Below are positions 36,975 through 45,190 of a stretch of DNA of 64,000 bases, piece by piece. How positions within the stretch are numbered: the first letter of the stretch is position 1; each line of letters opens with the position of its first letter. Position numbers and translations under genes: made by a program. The notes below the pieces were generated by a model. The model was given only the letters and a program-made list of their open reading frames with translations, made no database searches and was not told where the DNA came from. This DNA is from Flavobacteriales bacterium (GTDB lineage Bacteria; Bacteroidota; Bacteroidia; Flavobacteriales_F; PHOS-HE28), in contig JADJCS010000005.1 in NCBI GenBank assembly GCA_016703105.1, positions 310,001 to 374,000 of the forward strand, written 5' to 3'.

Positions 36975-37132
36975 GCGCAGTGCATGAACAGGCTCCGCGG
37001 AGCGCCGACACATCCGCCGCGCGCGTGAACTGGCTGCGCCGCATCGGCTGGCTGGGCTTCTTGTTTTTCTTAGCGAAAGGCCTGGTCTGGCTGGCCATCT
37101 TCTTCGGTGCCGGAGCGCTGTTCGGTTGTTGA
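36971..37132 (+). CDS. Small single-pass membrane protein coupled to hmuS
   Basis: A 53-residue protein whose ATG overlaps the hmuS stop (ATGA). After a basic N-terminus it has the hydrophobic segment WLGFLFFLAKGLVWLAIFFG and ends GCstop. The spacing of charges indicates an inner-membrane protein with its N-terminus in the cytoplasm. The translational coupling suggests a role with HmuS, for example a membrane tether, but this is inference. No known family was recognised with certainty. Confidence 0.7.
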   Translation: MSAVHEQAPRSADTSAARVNWLRRIGWLGFLFFLAKGLVWLAIFFGAGALFGC

Positions 37133-37535
37133 ACTTACGGAACGAGGGAAGTTCCGGAGCGCAAGGGCTTCGACACCGCGATCGGCCAACGACGTGTTGG
37201 ACGGTCCCGAATTGATCTTACCTTGGTTGCATGTCCCCGAGGAGCAGCGCCTCTCGATCAGGGCGGACGCTTAACGAACGCCGCCGCATACCTCGCGCCG
37301 TGCTCGACCCCGTGCTCATCCGCCCTCGCCCCGGCAGAAAGGCGCAACAGCGTACCGTGTCCTTACAGTGGCACGACGGTGTAGGTGATCTACAGTTCTA
37401 CGAGCTCAGCCCTGCACAGAGCTGGCCCTATTTGAGCGAGGATCAGGAACGATGACCCGCGGGCGACGGGTGGGCCATCGCAGCGTGTACAACGTTCCGG
37501 ACCACGGCACCGTCTCCTCCGCGTAATCGTCCGCC
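37133..37535. other. 403-bp gap without a confident gene
   Basis: Between the small membrane protein and the choice-of-anchor gene. It contains a 74-codon frame at 37231-37455 with a TACCTTGG box 4 bases before it (see that entry), and a weak hairpin GGAAC/GTTCC near 37139-37157. Nothing else was recognised. Confidence 0.5.
37231..37455 (+). CDS. Possible small protein, 74 aa
   Basis: A 74-residue frame, Arg-rich at first (SASRSGRTLNERRRIPRAV) and then more typical (TVSLQWHDGVGDLQFYELSP). No family or signal peptide was recognised. The main support is a TACCTTGG box ending 4 bases before the ATG, the same spacing seen at several certain genes nearby. It may be spurious. Confidence 0.3.
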   Translation: MSPRSSASRSGRTLNERRRIPRAVLDPVLIRPRPGRKAQQRTVSLQWHDGVGDLQFYELSPAQSWPYLSEDQER

Positions 37536-38624
37536 ATGCTCCGCTCGCTCGTTTCCGCTGCCTTCCTTTTCACCGCTCTGATCCTTCGTTCACAGGTGTT
37601 CAGTTATCAGGTCATCGATCCGCTCCAATCCGTGCTCACCCATTTGGCGGGTCCCAATGTGCTCATTACCGCTGCTGGCATCCAGAACGACCCCGTGCTT
37701 TTCGCCACGTTCCATGACTCTACGGCGAGCATCGGCCTGGACAGTGGCCTTGTCCTTGTGAACGGTGCGCACTTCGTGGTCATGGGTCCGAACAATGTGC
37801 CGAACGCCTCCTTCGGCACTTTCCCCGGCCCCTTCGACCAGGACCTGGCCAACCTGAGCGTACCCTACGGACCAACGCTCGACATATCCCGACTGGACAT
37901 CAACCTTGTGCCGCTCGGGGATACGCTCTCGCTGCGTTACGTCTTCGGCTCGGAAGAGTATGACGAGTGGGTCTGCTCGGTGAAGGATGATCGCATCGCT
38001 TTCTTCCTGGATGGTCCCGGCATCAGCGGGCCCTTCTTGGGGAACGCCATCAACATCGCTTTGCTGCCCAGTGGCCTGCCCGTTACTGTGAACACCGTGA
38101 ACAGTGGTCTCCCTGGCATCAATGGGAACGCAGGTCTGTGCTTTCTCAACGCCGGCTGGCCACAGGATACCACCTACTACATCAACAACGACTTCGGCCT
38201 CGGTACACAGTTCGATGCCTACACCACGGTGCTCACGGCGCGCGCCGTGGTGGTGCCCGGTGAAACATACCATTTGAAGATCATCATCGCCGATCTGGAC
38301 GACGATAACTTCGACTCAGCGGTTTTCCTGGAGGCCGGTAGCTTGCGATGCAACGAATTACCCACCATGCTGCAGGAAGCGACCGGAGACGATGCACCGC
38401 TGATCTGGGCCGATGCTTCGGGCATGCTCCATGTGTTGAACGATGGGCTCACCGCACCGGTGCGTGTGCGCGTTTTCGATCCCGTAGGCCGCTTGTTGGC
38501 GCACGACCTCGCCGCCTCGAACGGTGCGCGATGGAGCCTGCCCCTGGACAATGTGCAGGGCACGCTGCTGGTAGAGGTGACCGCTGGGGGCCAACGGATC
38601 ACCGGCCGGATCTTCGTGCCCTGA
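37536..38624 (+). CDS. Secreted choice-of-anchor L domain protein
   Basis: 362 residues with signal peptide (MLRSLVSAAFLFTALILRSQ). The central region is the choice-of-anchor L domain: LRYVFGSEEYDEWVCSVKDD, IAFFLDGPGISGPFLGNAIN, NTVNSG, YHLKIIIADLDDDNFDSAVF, EAGSL. The C-terminus resembles a T9SS type A domain (VRVRVFDPVGRLLAHD, TLLVEVTAGGQRITGRIFVP). Such domains occur in exported adhesins or enzymes with different anchors. Gene stands alone. Confidence 0.85.
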   Translation: MLRSLVSAAFLFTALILRSQVFSYQVIDPLQSVLTHLAGPNVLITAAGIQNDPVLFATFHDSTASIGLDSGLVLVNGAHFVVMGPNNVPNASFGTFPGPFDQDLANLSVPYGPTLDISRLDINLVPLGDTLSLRYVFGSEEYDEWVCSVKDDRIAFFLDGPGISGPFLGNAINIALLPSGLPVTVNTVNSGLPGINGNAGLCFLNAGWPQDTTYYINNDFGLGTQFDAYTTVLTARAVVVPGETYHLKIIIADLDDDNFDSAVFLEAGSLRCNELPTMLQEATGDDAPLIWADASGMLHVLNDGLTAPVRVRVFDPVGRLLAHDLAASNGARWSLPLDNVQGTLLVEVTAGGQRITGRIFVP

Positions 38625-38706
38625 GAGAACGTCATCGCCCATTATCGTCGGGCAGGATATCCCGCGACAAAGCCACCGCGACCGATCCGTTGGAACGTGT
38701 TAGGGC

Positions 38707-38714
38707 GATCTTCG
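38707..38714 (+). promoter_or_regulatory. Weak -7-like box abutting the acyltransferase start
   Basis: GATCTTCG ends 4 bases before GTG 38719. It is a poor match by itself; it is included because the spacing repeats that of other genes. Confidence 0.25.
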
Positions 38715-38718
38715 CCCC

Positions 38719-39594
38719 GTGAGCGCCCTCGCCTACTACCTGGCTCTGCCCTTTTTGTACGGGATCGCGTGGCTACCCCTGCCCTTATTGTACTTGTTGA
38801 GCGATAGCGTGTTCGTCTTACTCTACCATGTGGTTCGCTACCGCCGCGTGGTGGTCGGCATGAATCTGCGCAACAGTTTCCCGGCAAAGTCGCCTGCCGA
38901 ACTGGCGCGGATCGAGCGTGACTTCTACCGCTTCTTTTGTGACCTGGTGCTTGAAACGCTGAAGACGCTCACGATCAGCTCCGCCAGAGTGAAGGAAATG
39001 GTGCGCACAGAAGGCGAAGAGGTGCTGCACAAATACGCGGAGCGAAAGCAGAGCATCCTGCTGGTGATGGGCCATTGGGGCAACTGGGAGTTGGGCGGCG
39101 CGCGGTTCAGCCAGATCGGCCTCCACCAGTTGTTCGTGATCTACCACCCTTTGCGGAACACCCACTTCGATCGACTGATGTACCACATGCGCACGCGGCT
39201 GGGCAACAAGCTTTATGCGATGGAGGAGACCACCAAAGGCATGGTCCGCGACCGGCACCAGCTCACCGCGACCGCCTTCATCGCGGACCAAACCCCTCCT
39301 CCTGAACGGGCCTTCTGGACCACCTTCCTGCATCAGGATACCCCCGTGTTCCTAGGCACCGAGAAGATCGCGCGCAAATTGGGCTATCCAGTGGTGTACG
39401 TGGGCATCGATCGCCCCCAACGCGGGCAATACGTCATGCGTTTTGAGGACCTGGTGCCCGACCCGCGCGCTACAGCGGAAGGAGAGGTCACCCTGGCCCA
39501 CACCCGCCGTCTGGAACAGGATATCAGCCGCCGACCGCACCTGTGGTTGTGGACCCACCGGCGCTGGAAGCACAAGCGCCCCAAGGCCTATTGA
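38719..39594 (+). CDS. Lipid A acyltransferase family protein (LpxL/HtrB-like)
   Basis: 291 residues from a GTG start. An N-terminal membrane segment (YYLALPFLYGIAWLPLPLLYLL) is followed by the acyltransferase active-site motif MGHWGNWELGG (catalytic His and Glu about residues 118-123), the YHPLRN segment and IADQTPPPERAFWTTFL. These enzymes transfer an acyl chain to a lipid A precursor on the inner membrane. The donor chain is unknown. It is followed, 79 bases on, by a fatty acid desaturase, so the two may be linked in membrane lipid adjustment. Confidence 0.9.
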   Translation: MSALAYYLALPFLYGIAWLPLPLLYLLSDSVFVLLYHVVRYRRVVVGMNLRNSFPAKSPAELARIERDFYRFFCDLVLETLKTLTISSARVKEMVRTEGEEVLHKYAERKQSILLVMGHWGNWELGGARFSQIGLHQLFVIYHPLRNTHFDRLMYHMRTRLGNKLYAMEETTKGMVRDRHQLTATAFIADQTPPPERAFWTTFLHQDTPVFLGTEKIARKLGYPVVYVGIDRPQRGQYVMRFEDLVPDPRATAEGEVTLAHTRRLEQDISRRPHLWLWTHRRWKHKRPKAY

Positions 39595-39659
39595 ACAAAG
39601 CGGGGGCAAGCTGTTCCAGTGGTCCGGCGCGAACCCCCGGTCGTTGATCTTTCAGGCCT

Positions 39660-39667
39660 TACTTTCG
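39660..39667 (+). promoter_or_regulatory. -7-like box abutting desaturase start
   Basis: TACTTTCG, 6 bases before the desaturase ATG at 39674. Confidence 0.35.
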
Positions 39668-39673
39668 CACCCC

Positions 39674-40654
39674 ATGCTCGACGGAAAAGACCTCATCCTG
39701 GCTACCCGGCCCTTCGCCCACGAAGTGCGCTGGAAGAGCTGGTGGCATGTGTTCACCAGCTTGGTGGTGCTCGGCACCGGCTACCTCATCATCTTCACGG
39801 CGGCCCCGCTTTGGGCCAAGTTCCTGGGCAGTGTGCTGGTGGCCCTCACCCTGGGCCGCATTTTCGTGATCTACCACGATTATCTCCACCACGCCATCCT
39901 GCAGAAGAGCCTGCTGGCCAAATCCTTCTTCGTGGCCTTCGGTCTTTTCATGCTTGCCCCGGTGAGCATCTGGGAACGCAGCCACAACTACCACCACGCC
40001 CACAACAGCAAGCTCTACACCAGCAGCATCGGTTCCTTCCCTGTGGTAACGAAAGAGAAGTTCCTCAGCAGCACGAAGTTGGAACAGCGCGTTTATCTCT
40101 TTGTGCGACATCCGTTCACCATCGCCCTGGGCTACATCTTCATGTTCCTTTACGGCATGTGCATCCGCAGCCTGGTGAACAACACCGGGCGCCATTGGGA
40201 TAGCATCGTGGCCCTGGTACTGCATGTGGCCTTCGGCGTCCTCCTGGCCGTGTTCACCGGTTGGACCGGCTTCCTGTTCGGCTTCCTCATCCCGTTCATC
40301 ATCGTACTCTCGTTGGGATCGTACCTCTTCTATGCGCAACACAACTTCCCGGATGTCACGTTCAGCGAGAAGGACGGTTGGACCTATGCCGGGGCCGCTC
40401 TGGAAAGCAGCAGCCACATGAAAATGAGCCCGGTGATGCGCTGGTTCCTTGCCAACATCGGCTACCATCACATCCATCACCTCAATCCCCGCATTCCGTT
40501 CTACCGCCTGCCCGAAGTCTATGCGGCGATCCCCGAGCTGCAGAACGCCAAGACCACCAGCCTCTGGCCGTGGGACGTATGGAAGTGCCTGCGCCTAAAG
40601 GCCTGGGATCCCGAGAAGCAGCGCATGATCGGGCGGCGCGAACTTTACGCGTAG
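39674..40654 (+). CDS. Membrane fatty acid desaturase
   Basis: 326 residues, diiron desaturase superfamily. The three His boxes are HDYLHH, HNYHHAHNS and HHIHH, with an additional YAQHNF box before the third. Four to six membrane segments separate them. It introduces a double bond into an acyl chain using oxygen and reduced ferredoxin or cytochrome. The delta-9/12 position cannot be told. The ATG at 39674 was chosen; the upstream extension of the frame overlaps the acyltransferase. A carotenoid ketolase (CrtW) role was considered, but the box spacing fits acyl desaturases better. Confidence 0.88.
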   Translation: MLDGKDLILATRPFAHEVRWKSWWHVFTSLVVLGTGYLIIFTAAPLWAKFLGSVLVALTLGRIFVIYHDYLHHAILQKSLLAKSFFVAFGLFMLAPVSIWERSHNYHHAHNSKLYTSSIGSFPVVTKEKFLSSTKLEQRVYLFVRHPFTIALGYIFMFLYGMCIRSLVNNTGRHWDSIVALVLHVAFGVLLAVFTGWTGFLFGFLIPFIIVLSLGSYLFYAQHNFPDVTFSEKDGWTYAGAALESSSHMKMSPVMRWFLANIGYHHIHHLNPRIPFYRLPEVYAAIPELQNAKTTSLWPWDVWKCLRLKAWDPEKQRMIGRRELYA

Positions 40655-40703
40655 CGACCTTAAAGAGCGGCGTGTCCGCCATTCTCCCCGCTGCGGTAGA
40701 ACA

Positions 40704-42173
40704 TCAATGCTGCACTACCGCCTTGATCGCCCCGATCTGCTGGTGTTGCCGAAGGTGTATGGTGTAGATGCCGTCGCCCAGTGCTCTGGCATCAAGCAAG
40801 AGTCCAAAGCCGTTCGCAGTGACCCGTTCTGTGCGTACAATGCGTCCGATGGCATCATGCCAATCCACTTGCACCGGCCCGCGTAGTCCGTTGGCATCCA
40901 ACCAGGTCGTTGTGCTGATAGGATTGGGGAAGAGGTTCAAAGGCGGCCTCTCCGCCGGGACATGTATACCGGCCGCATAAGGGCTATCGTGATAGCGCTT
41001 CAGTTGATTGCAATGACTGCCGTTCAAGCTGGTCGGCGCCAGATCCAACCCGTTCCAAATAAAGTTGCACGCCGCACCCAGCGAATCAGGTTGATCGATG
41101 ATCGCGAACCAGGAAAGAGTGCTGTAAACACGGGTCACATAGATACGTCCATCCGGGCCGAGCGTCAAGGCGTTTGGCCGATCGGCCGGTGGATCCGGAA
41201 GGCTGGTATGCACCAGGGCATACACCCGTGTGCGCGAATTCTGGATGGCGAGTGTATCGTCCAGGCTCAGATCGTACTGATCCACGTAGTGTTCCACACT
41301 ATCCATTCCTGATACATAGAGCTTGGTACCATCCCCGCTGAATTCGATGCCGTAGCAGCCCTGGTGGCCGGGAAAAGACATCCGGTAGGAAACCGATCCG
41401 GTGTTGTCGTCGAAATTGAACAACTGTGTGATGGGTGGCGCCGGTTGGGGCGAGGTCGAGTTCGGAGTGGTCAACGCGATCCGATCCCCCGCCACATTGA
41501 ATTTCATCTGCCCTTGGAAATTGTTGTTCTGGTTCGGCAGAATGTAAAAACGCGTATGCGCGCTGCCCGCATGTGAGACCACCGGCACAGTATCCAAGCC
41601 AGTCCCGGAAACGAGGTAGGCACGGAACTCATCAGTGTCCCAGCGGTTCATCAGCACCCAATAGTCCACCCCATTGCCGTGGGGGGTGGCCGTTAGTTTT
41701 TCGGTCACACTATCGCCGAACACTTCGTGCGTCCCTGGCATTACATCGCCCAAGCCGCCATCCAAACTCATGTCCACTCGCAGGTGTTCTGCCTTGGGCC
41801 AATACTCGTACGTTCTGGAGTTGAGATAGACCACTTCGTAGATGTCTATCGTTCCTGGTACCGGCACAATGATCGATCCTTGTGTCAGATCACCGAACGG
41901 TTCGTGCGTGAAAGGACCCGTGCCGTTCGGCATGATGTCTCCTTGCCGGTTGTACAGATTCTGATGGTTCGCTATGAACAAAAGGTTCCCCTCCGGATCG
42001 GAGATCGCGCCTTGGCCTTCGGCGGTAACAAAAGGAAAAGGTGCGAGCACAGTGGCGGCGTTCGGCTCATGCACAATGTGCGCACCGTCACCCACCACCC
42101 AGTGCATGTTACGCCCTTGTGGCCTGACAACAAGTGATGCGCTTGCCGCCAGCAGCAAGATCAAGAAGCGCAT
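40704..42173 (-). CDS. Secreted T9SS propeller protein, copy B of a duplicated module
   Basis: 489 residues, a full-length paralogue of the protein at 24037-25503, sharing NNNFQGQMKF, GIEFSGDGTKLYVSG and VEHYVDQYDL. Signal peptide: MRFLILLLAASASLVVRPQG. It ends in a sorting domain: NLFPNPISTTTWLD, VQVDWHDAIGRIVRTE, DGIYTIHLRQ, IKAVVQH. It lies 6 bp downstream of the small Cys protein gene. Function unknown. Confidence 0.82.
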   Translation of the reverse strand: MRFLILLLAASASLVVRPQGRNMHWVVGDGAHIVHEPNAATVLAPFPFVTAEGQGAISDPEGNLLFIANHQNLYNRQGDIMPNGTGPFTHEPFGDLTQGSIIVPVPGTIDIYEVVYLNSRTYEYWPKAEHLRVDMSLDGGLGDVMPGTHEVFGDSVTEKLTATPHGNGVDYWVLMNRWDTDEFRAYLVSGTGLDTVPVVSHAGSAHTRFYILPNQNNNFQGQMKFNVAGDRIALTTPNSTSPQPAPPITQLFNFDDNTGSVSYRMSFPGHQGCYGIEFSGDGTKLYVSGMDSVEHYVDQYDLSLDDTLAIQNSRTRVYALVHTSLPDPPADRPNALTLGPDGRIYVTRVYSTLSWFAIIDQPDSLGAACNFIWNGLDLAPTSLNGSHCNQLKRYHDSPYAAGIHVPAERPPLNLFPNPISTTTWLDANGLRGPVQVDWHDAIGRIVRTERVTANGFGLLLDARALGDGIYTIHLRQHQQIGAIKAVVQH

Positions 42174-42179
42174 GGCTTC

Positions 42180-42632
42180 TCAGTTGTACAACCACTTCAC
42201 CGTCCAGGCTTGCGTGACATCGATGTGAACAGAATTAATGTTGCAATCATTAAAATCGAAGCCTCCGTTCGGTATGTGGCACCGGCCATCCGCCACCTGC
42301 ACATTGCTACCATTGAGCACTTTAAGCTGGCAAGGGCCGTCAGCGCCGGCAGGCACCGGCACGGTGAGTAATTGACCTCCGTTCACATGGTGCGAGGAAG
42401 AACTGCTGATAGGACAGGGATATGACGGTGGCGTGGTGCATTGGCCGATGGAGCCCCATTTGATCGCTACCGTATAGGCACATGTGGTTCCCGTATTGTC
42501 GAGCACGACCGATTGAGCATAGGGCGCCAGGACGCTGAAGAGAAGCGCCATGCTAGTGAGCAGCACACGCGAAAAAGCGCGCACCGATGCAGGTTCTAGA
42601 ATGCTGGATGCTGGATGCTGGATAAGTTCCAT
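42180..42632 (-). CDS. Small Cys-containing secreted protein, copy B of a duplicated module
   Basis: 150 residues with hydrophobic signal LLTSMALLFSVLAPYAQS; translation may start later than the ATG at 42632. The mature domain matches copy A (CAYTVAIKWG, VPVPAGADGPCQLKVL, VHIDVTQAWTVKWLYN). A TAGCTTTG box lies 16 bases before 42632. A triple ATGCTGG repeat (42601-42622) codes part of the N-terminus and argues for a downstream start. Confidence 0.72.
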   Translation of the reverse strand: MELIQHPASSILEPASVRAFSRVLLTSMALLFSVLAPYAQSVVLDNTGTTCAYTVAIKWGSIGQCTTPPSYPCPISSSSSHHVNGGQLLTVPVPAGADGPCQLKVLNGSNVQVADGRCHIPNGGFDFNDCNINSVHIDVTQAWTVKWLYN

Positions 42633-42648
42633 TTTGTTGGGTTTTTAC

Positions 42649-42656
42649 CAAAGCTA
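42649..42656 (-). promoter_or_regulatory. -7 box of secreted module B
   Basis: Minus strand TAGCTTTG, exact consensus, with the same T/A-rich leader as module A. Confidence 0.5.
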
Positions 42657-42764
42657 ACCCGCGCTTTCATTTTTCAGCCACGACCTCTCGGATTTTTCCC
42701 CACCCACTTCCGCAAGCGGTGTCCTTGCGTTATGAGAGGGGCGTATTCCTTGACCCGAGCCCGG

Positions 42765-42772
42765 TACCTTCG
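42765..42772 (+). promoter_or_regulatory. -7 box for the ABC transporter operon
   Basis: TACCTTCG, 29 bases before the ABC ATPase ATG at 42802. Confidence 0.45.
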
Positions 42773-42801
42773 GCCCCGCTGTCGATCAACGTGAACAACG
42801 G

Positions 42802-43743
42802 ATGTTGAGATGTGAGCATATCGTGAAGCGCTATGGGGCGCACACCGCCCTGGACAACGTGAGCCTGGAGGTGCCCGCGGGAATGGTCTTCGGCCTGCTC
42901 GGTCCCAACGGCGCCGGCAAGACCTCGTTGATCCGGGTGATCACCCGCATTACCGGACCGGACGAAGGCCGCGTGCTGCTCGATGGCCACCCCATGACCG
43001 ATGCCGACGTGGCCCAACTGGGCTACCTGCCCGAAGAACGGGGCCTGTACAAGAAGATGAAGGTGGGCGAGCAGGCGGTTTACCTCGCCCGCTTGAAGGG
43101 CATGCGCAAGAGCGAGGCCATCAAGCAGTTGAAGGAATGGTTCGAGCGCTGGGAGATGATGGCGTGGTGGAACAAGAAGGTGGAGGAATTGAGCAAAGGC
43201 ATGGCGCAGAAGGTGCAGTTCGTCACCACCGTGCTGCACAAGCCGCGCCTCCTCATCTTGGATGAACCTTTCAGCGGCTTCGACCCGATCAACGCCGAAC
43301 TGGTACGGCAGGAGATCCTGCGTATGCGCGCGGAAGGCACCACGGTGATGCTGAGCACCCACAACATGGGCAGCGTGGAAGAGCTCTGCGACCACATCGC
43401 CCTGATCGACCGCAGCCGAAAGGTGCTCGATGGCCGGGTGCGCGACATCCGCCGCCAGTATGCCACCAACACCTACCGCATCGAGTACAAGGGCCCACAG
43501 GTCGCGTTCGCCAATGCCTTGAGCTTCACTGGCGAATTGCTCGACGTGCAGAACGGCGAGGACATGAGCGTCGCCCGGGTGAGGATCGCCAAGGACGGCA
43601 CATTGAACCAAGTACTGAAGCAAGTGCTCACCGCTGTTGAGGTGCGCGGTGTCCACGAGGAGATCCCCAGCATGCACGATGTTTTCATCCGCGCCGTGGG
43701 CGACAACGACCCCGCGAACGTGAAAGCCGATATGACCGACTAG
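42802..43743 (+). CDS. ABC transporter ATP-binding protein (NatA-like)
   Basis: 313 residues with Walker A GPNGAGKTS (34-42), signature LSKGMAQKVQF, Walker B LLILDEPFSG and the switch-His segment MLSTHNMGSVEEL. The C-terminal 90 residues form the extra domain found in NatA/CcmA-type exporters. It is 4 bases upstream of its permease gene. Energises efflux by the ABC-2 permease; the substrate (ions, drug or lipid) is not evident. Confidence 0.93.
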   Translation: MLRCEHIVKRYGAHTALDNVSLEVPAGMVFGLLGPNGAGKTSLIRVITRITGPDEGRVLLDGHPMTDADVAQLGYLPEERGLYKKMKVGEQAVYLARLKGMRKSEAIKQLKEWFERWEMMAWWNKKVEELSKGMAQKVQFVTTVLHKPRLLILDEPFSGFDPINAELVRQEILRMRAEGTTVMLSTHNMGSVEELCDHIALIDRSRKVLDGRVRDIRRQYATNTYRIEYKGPQVAFANALSFTGELLDVQNGEDMSVARVRIAKDGTLNQVLKQVLTAVEVRGVHEEIPSMHDVFIRAVGDNDPANVKADMTD

Positions 43744-43747
43744 CCAC

Positions 43748-45070
43748 ATGAACAAGATCGGATTGATCATCTGGCGTGAGTTCATCACGCGCGTGCGGAA
43801 GCCCAGCTTCCTGATCATGACCATTCTGGGCCCGCTGCTCATCGCCGGCACCATGGTGTTGCTCGTGTATCTGGGCCTGCAGGAAAGCGATGACCAGCTC
43901 GTACTCGTGGTGGACGGTCCCGGTATTGTGACCGGTAAACTGAAGGACGGGGAGAAGCTCACCTTCTTCTACACCGATAGCGCGATCACCGACTCCGCCT
44001 TCAAAGCCGGCCCCTATACGGTGATGGTCGATGTGAACGAGGCGATCCTGGAGAACAACGCGATCCAACTCTTCTACAAGGACCTGCCCAGCCTCAATGT
44101 GCAGCGCACCATACAGGCCGAACTCGAACGCACCATCGAGCGGGAAAAGCTGCGTGTGAACAATGTGGATCCAGACACCTATGCGCGGATCAAAACCGCT
44201 TTGAAGGTGCAACTGTTCGACATCGACAAGGGCGGCGAGGAATCATACGAGCAGATCCTCGCGGGCGTGGGCTTCGGTTTCGGTTACTTCATGTTCTTTT
44301 TCGTGTTCCTCTATGCGGTGCAGGTGATGCGCGGGGTGATGGAGGAAAAGACCAACCGCATCGTGGAGGTATTGATCAGCAGTGTGAAACCCTTCCAATT
44401 GATGATGGGCAAGATCATCGGCATCGCGCTGGTGGGCCTCGCCCAGTTCATGATCTGGATCGCACTCACCGCCACCCTCATCACCATCGGCACCGCCGTG
44501 CTCATGAAGGACCGATTCGACCCGAAGGAGGTGTTGGCCCAAGGTCAGATGACCGAGGAGATGCGGGCACAGCTCCAGGAACAGGTCCCTGCAACAGAGA
44601 TGGATGAGGATATCGTGCGGGAGGTGATGAAGCGGATCAACGTCCCGCTGCTGCTGTCGATGTTCGTGTTCTACTTCCTGGGCGGCTATCTCTTGTACAG
44701 TTCCATGTTCGCCGCAGTAGGCAGTGCGGTGGACAGCGAGACCGATACCCAACAGTTCATGTTCCCCGTCACCCTGCCGATGATCATCGCCATCTTCATC
44801 GCGCAGATGGCCATCACCAATCCTAACAGTCCGTTGGTGTTCTGGGGCTCGATCATTCCCTTCACCAGCCCCGTGGTGATGATGGTGCGCGTGGCCATGG
44901 GCAGCGTGCTTGAATCGCCCTGGCAGCTGGTGCTGAGCATGATTTTGCTCGTCGGCACCTTCATCTTCACCACCTGGCTCGCCGGGCGCATATACCGCAC
45001 CGGCATCCTGATGTACGGCAAGAAGGTGAGCTGGCGCGAGATGGGACGTTGGCTTTTTTATCGGGGATGA
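43748..45070 (+). CDS. ABC-2 type permease (NatB-like)
   Basis: 440 residues. The N-terminal membrane segment (SFLIMTILGPLLIAGTMVLL) is followed by a long extracytoplasmic domain and then five or six membrane segments, with the ABC-2 motif MRGVMEEKTNRIVEVLISSVKPFQLMMGKI. This layout matches NatB/YhgE-type exporters. It is the partner of the upstream ATPase. Confidence 0.92.
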   Translation: MNKIGLIIWREFITRVRKPSFLIMTILGPLLIAGTMVLLVYLGLQESDDQLVLVVDGPGIVTGKLKDGEKLTFFYTDSAITDSAFKAGPYTVMVDVNEAILENNAIQLFYKDLPSLNVQRTIQAELERTIEREKLRVNNVDPDTYARIKTALKVQLFDIDKGGEESYEQILAGVGFGFGYFMFFFVFLYAVQVMRGVMEEKTNRIVEVLISSVKPFQLMMGKIIGIALVGLAQFMIWIALTATLITIGTAVLMKDRFDPKEVLAQGQMTEEMRAQLQEQVPATEMDEDIVREVMKRINVPLLLSMFVFYFLGGYLLYSSMFAAVGSAVDSETDTQQFMFPVTLPMIIAIFIAQMAITNPNSPLVFWGSIIPFTSPVVMMVRVAMGSVLESPWQLVLSMILLVGTFIFTTWLAGRIYRTGILMYGKKVSWREMGRWLFYRG

Positions 45071-45080
45071 ACGCGAACAA

Positions 45081-45185
45081 AAGAAGGGAAAAGGTTGAAG
45101 GCAGAAGGTGAAAGACAAAAGCCTGAGCAGCTCGTTTACTGTACTTCTTCACCCTTTCTCCTTCAACCTTTTGCCTTTCCCCTTT
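45081..45185. repeat. Imperfect inverted repeat between ABC operon and ppx
   Basis: The core AAAAGGTTGAAGG (45089-45101) pairs perfectly with CCTTCAACCTTTT (45160-45172), and the match extends into flanking purine/pyrimidine-rich sequence. It contains no good coding frame. It may terminate the ABC operon. Confidence 0.6.
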
Positions 45186-45190
45186 CCTGA

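Noticed and set aside
39674..40654. Carotenoid ketolase CrtW, to complete the carotenoid operon
   Set aside because: The His-box pattern HDYLHH, HNYHHAHNS, HHIHH and the context next to an acyltransferase fit a fatty acid desaturase better.
42601..42622. Triple ATGCTGG repeat as a phase-variation site
   Set aside because: Only three copies, and it probably lies before the true start of the small secreted protein.
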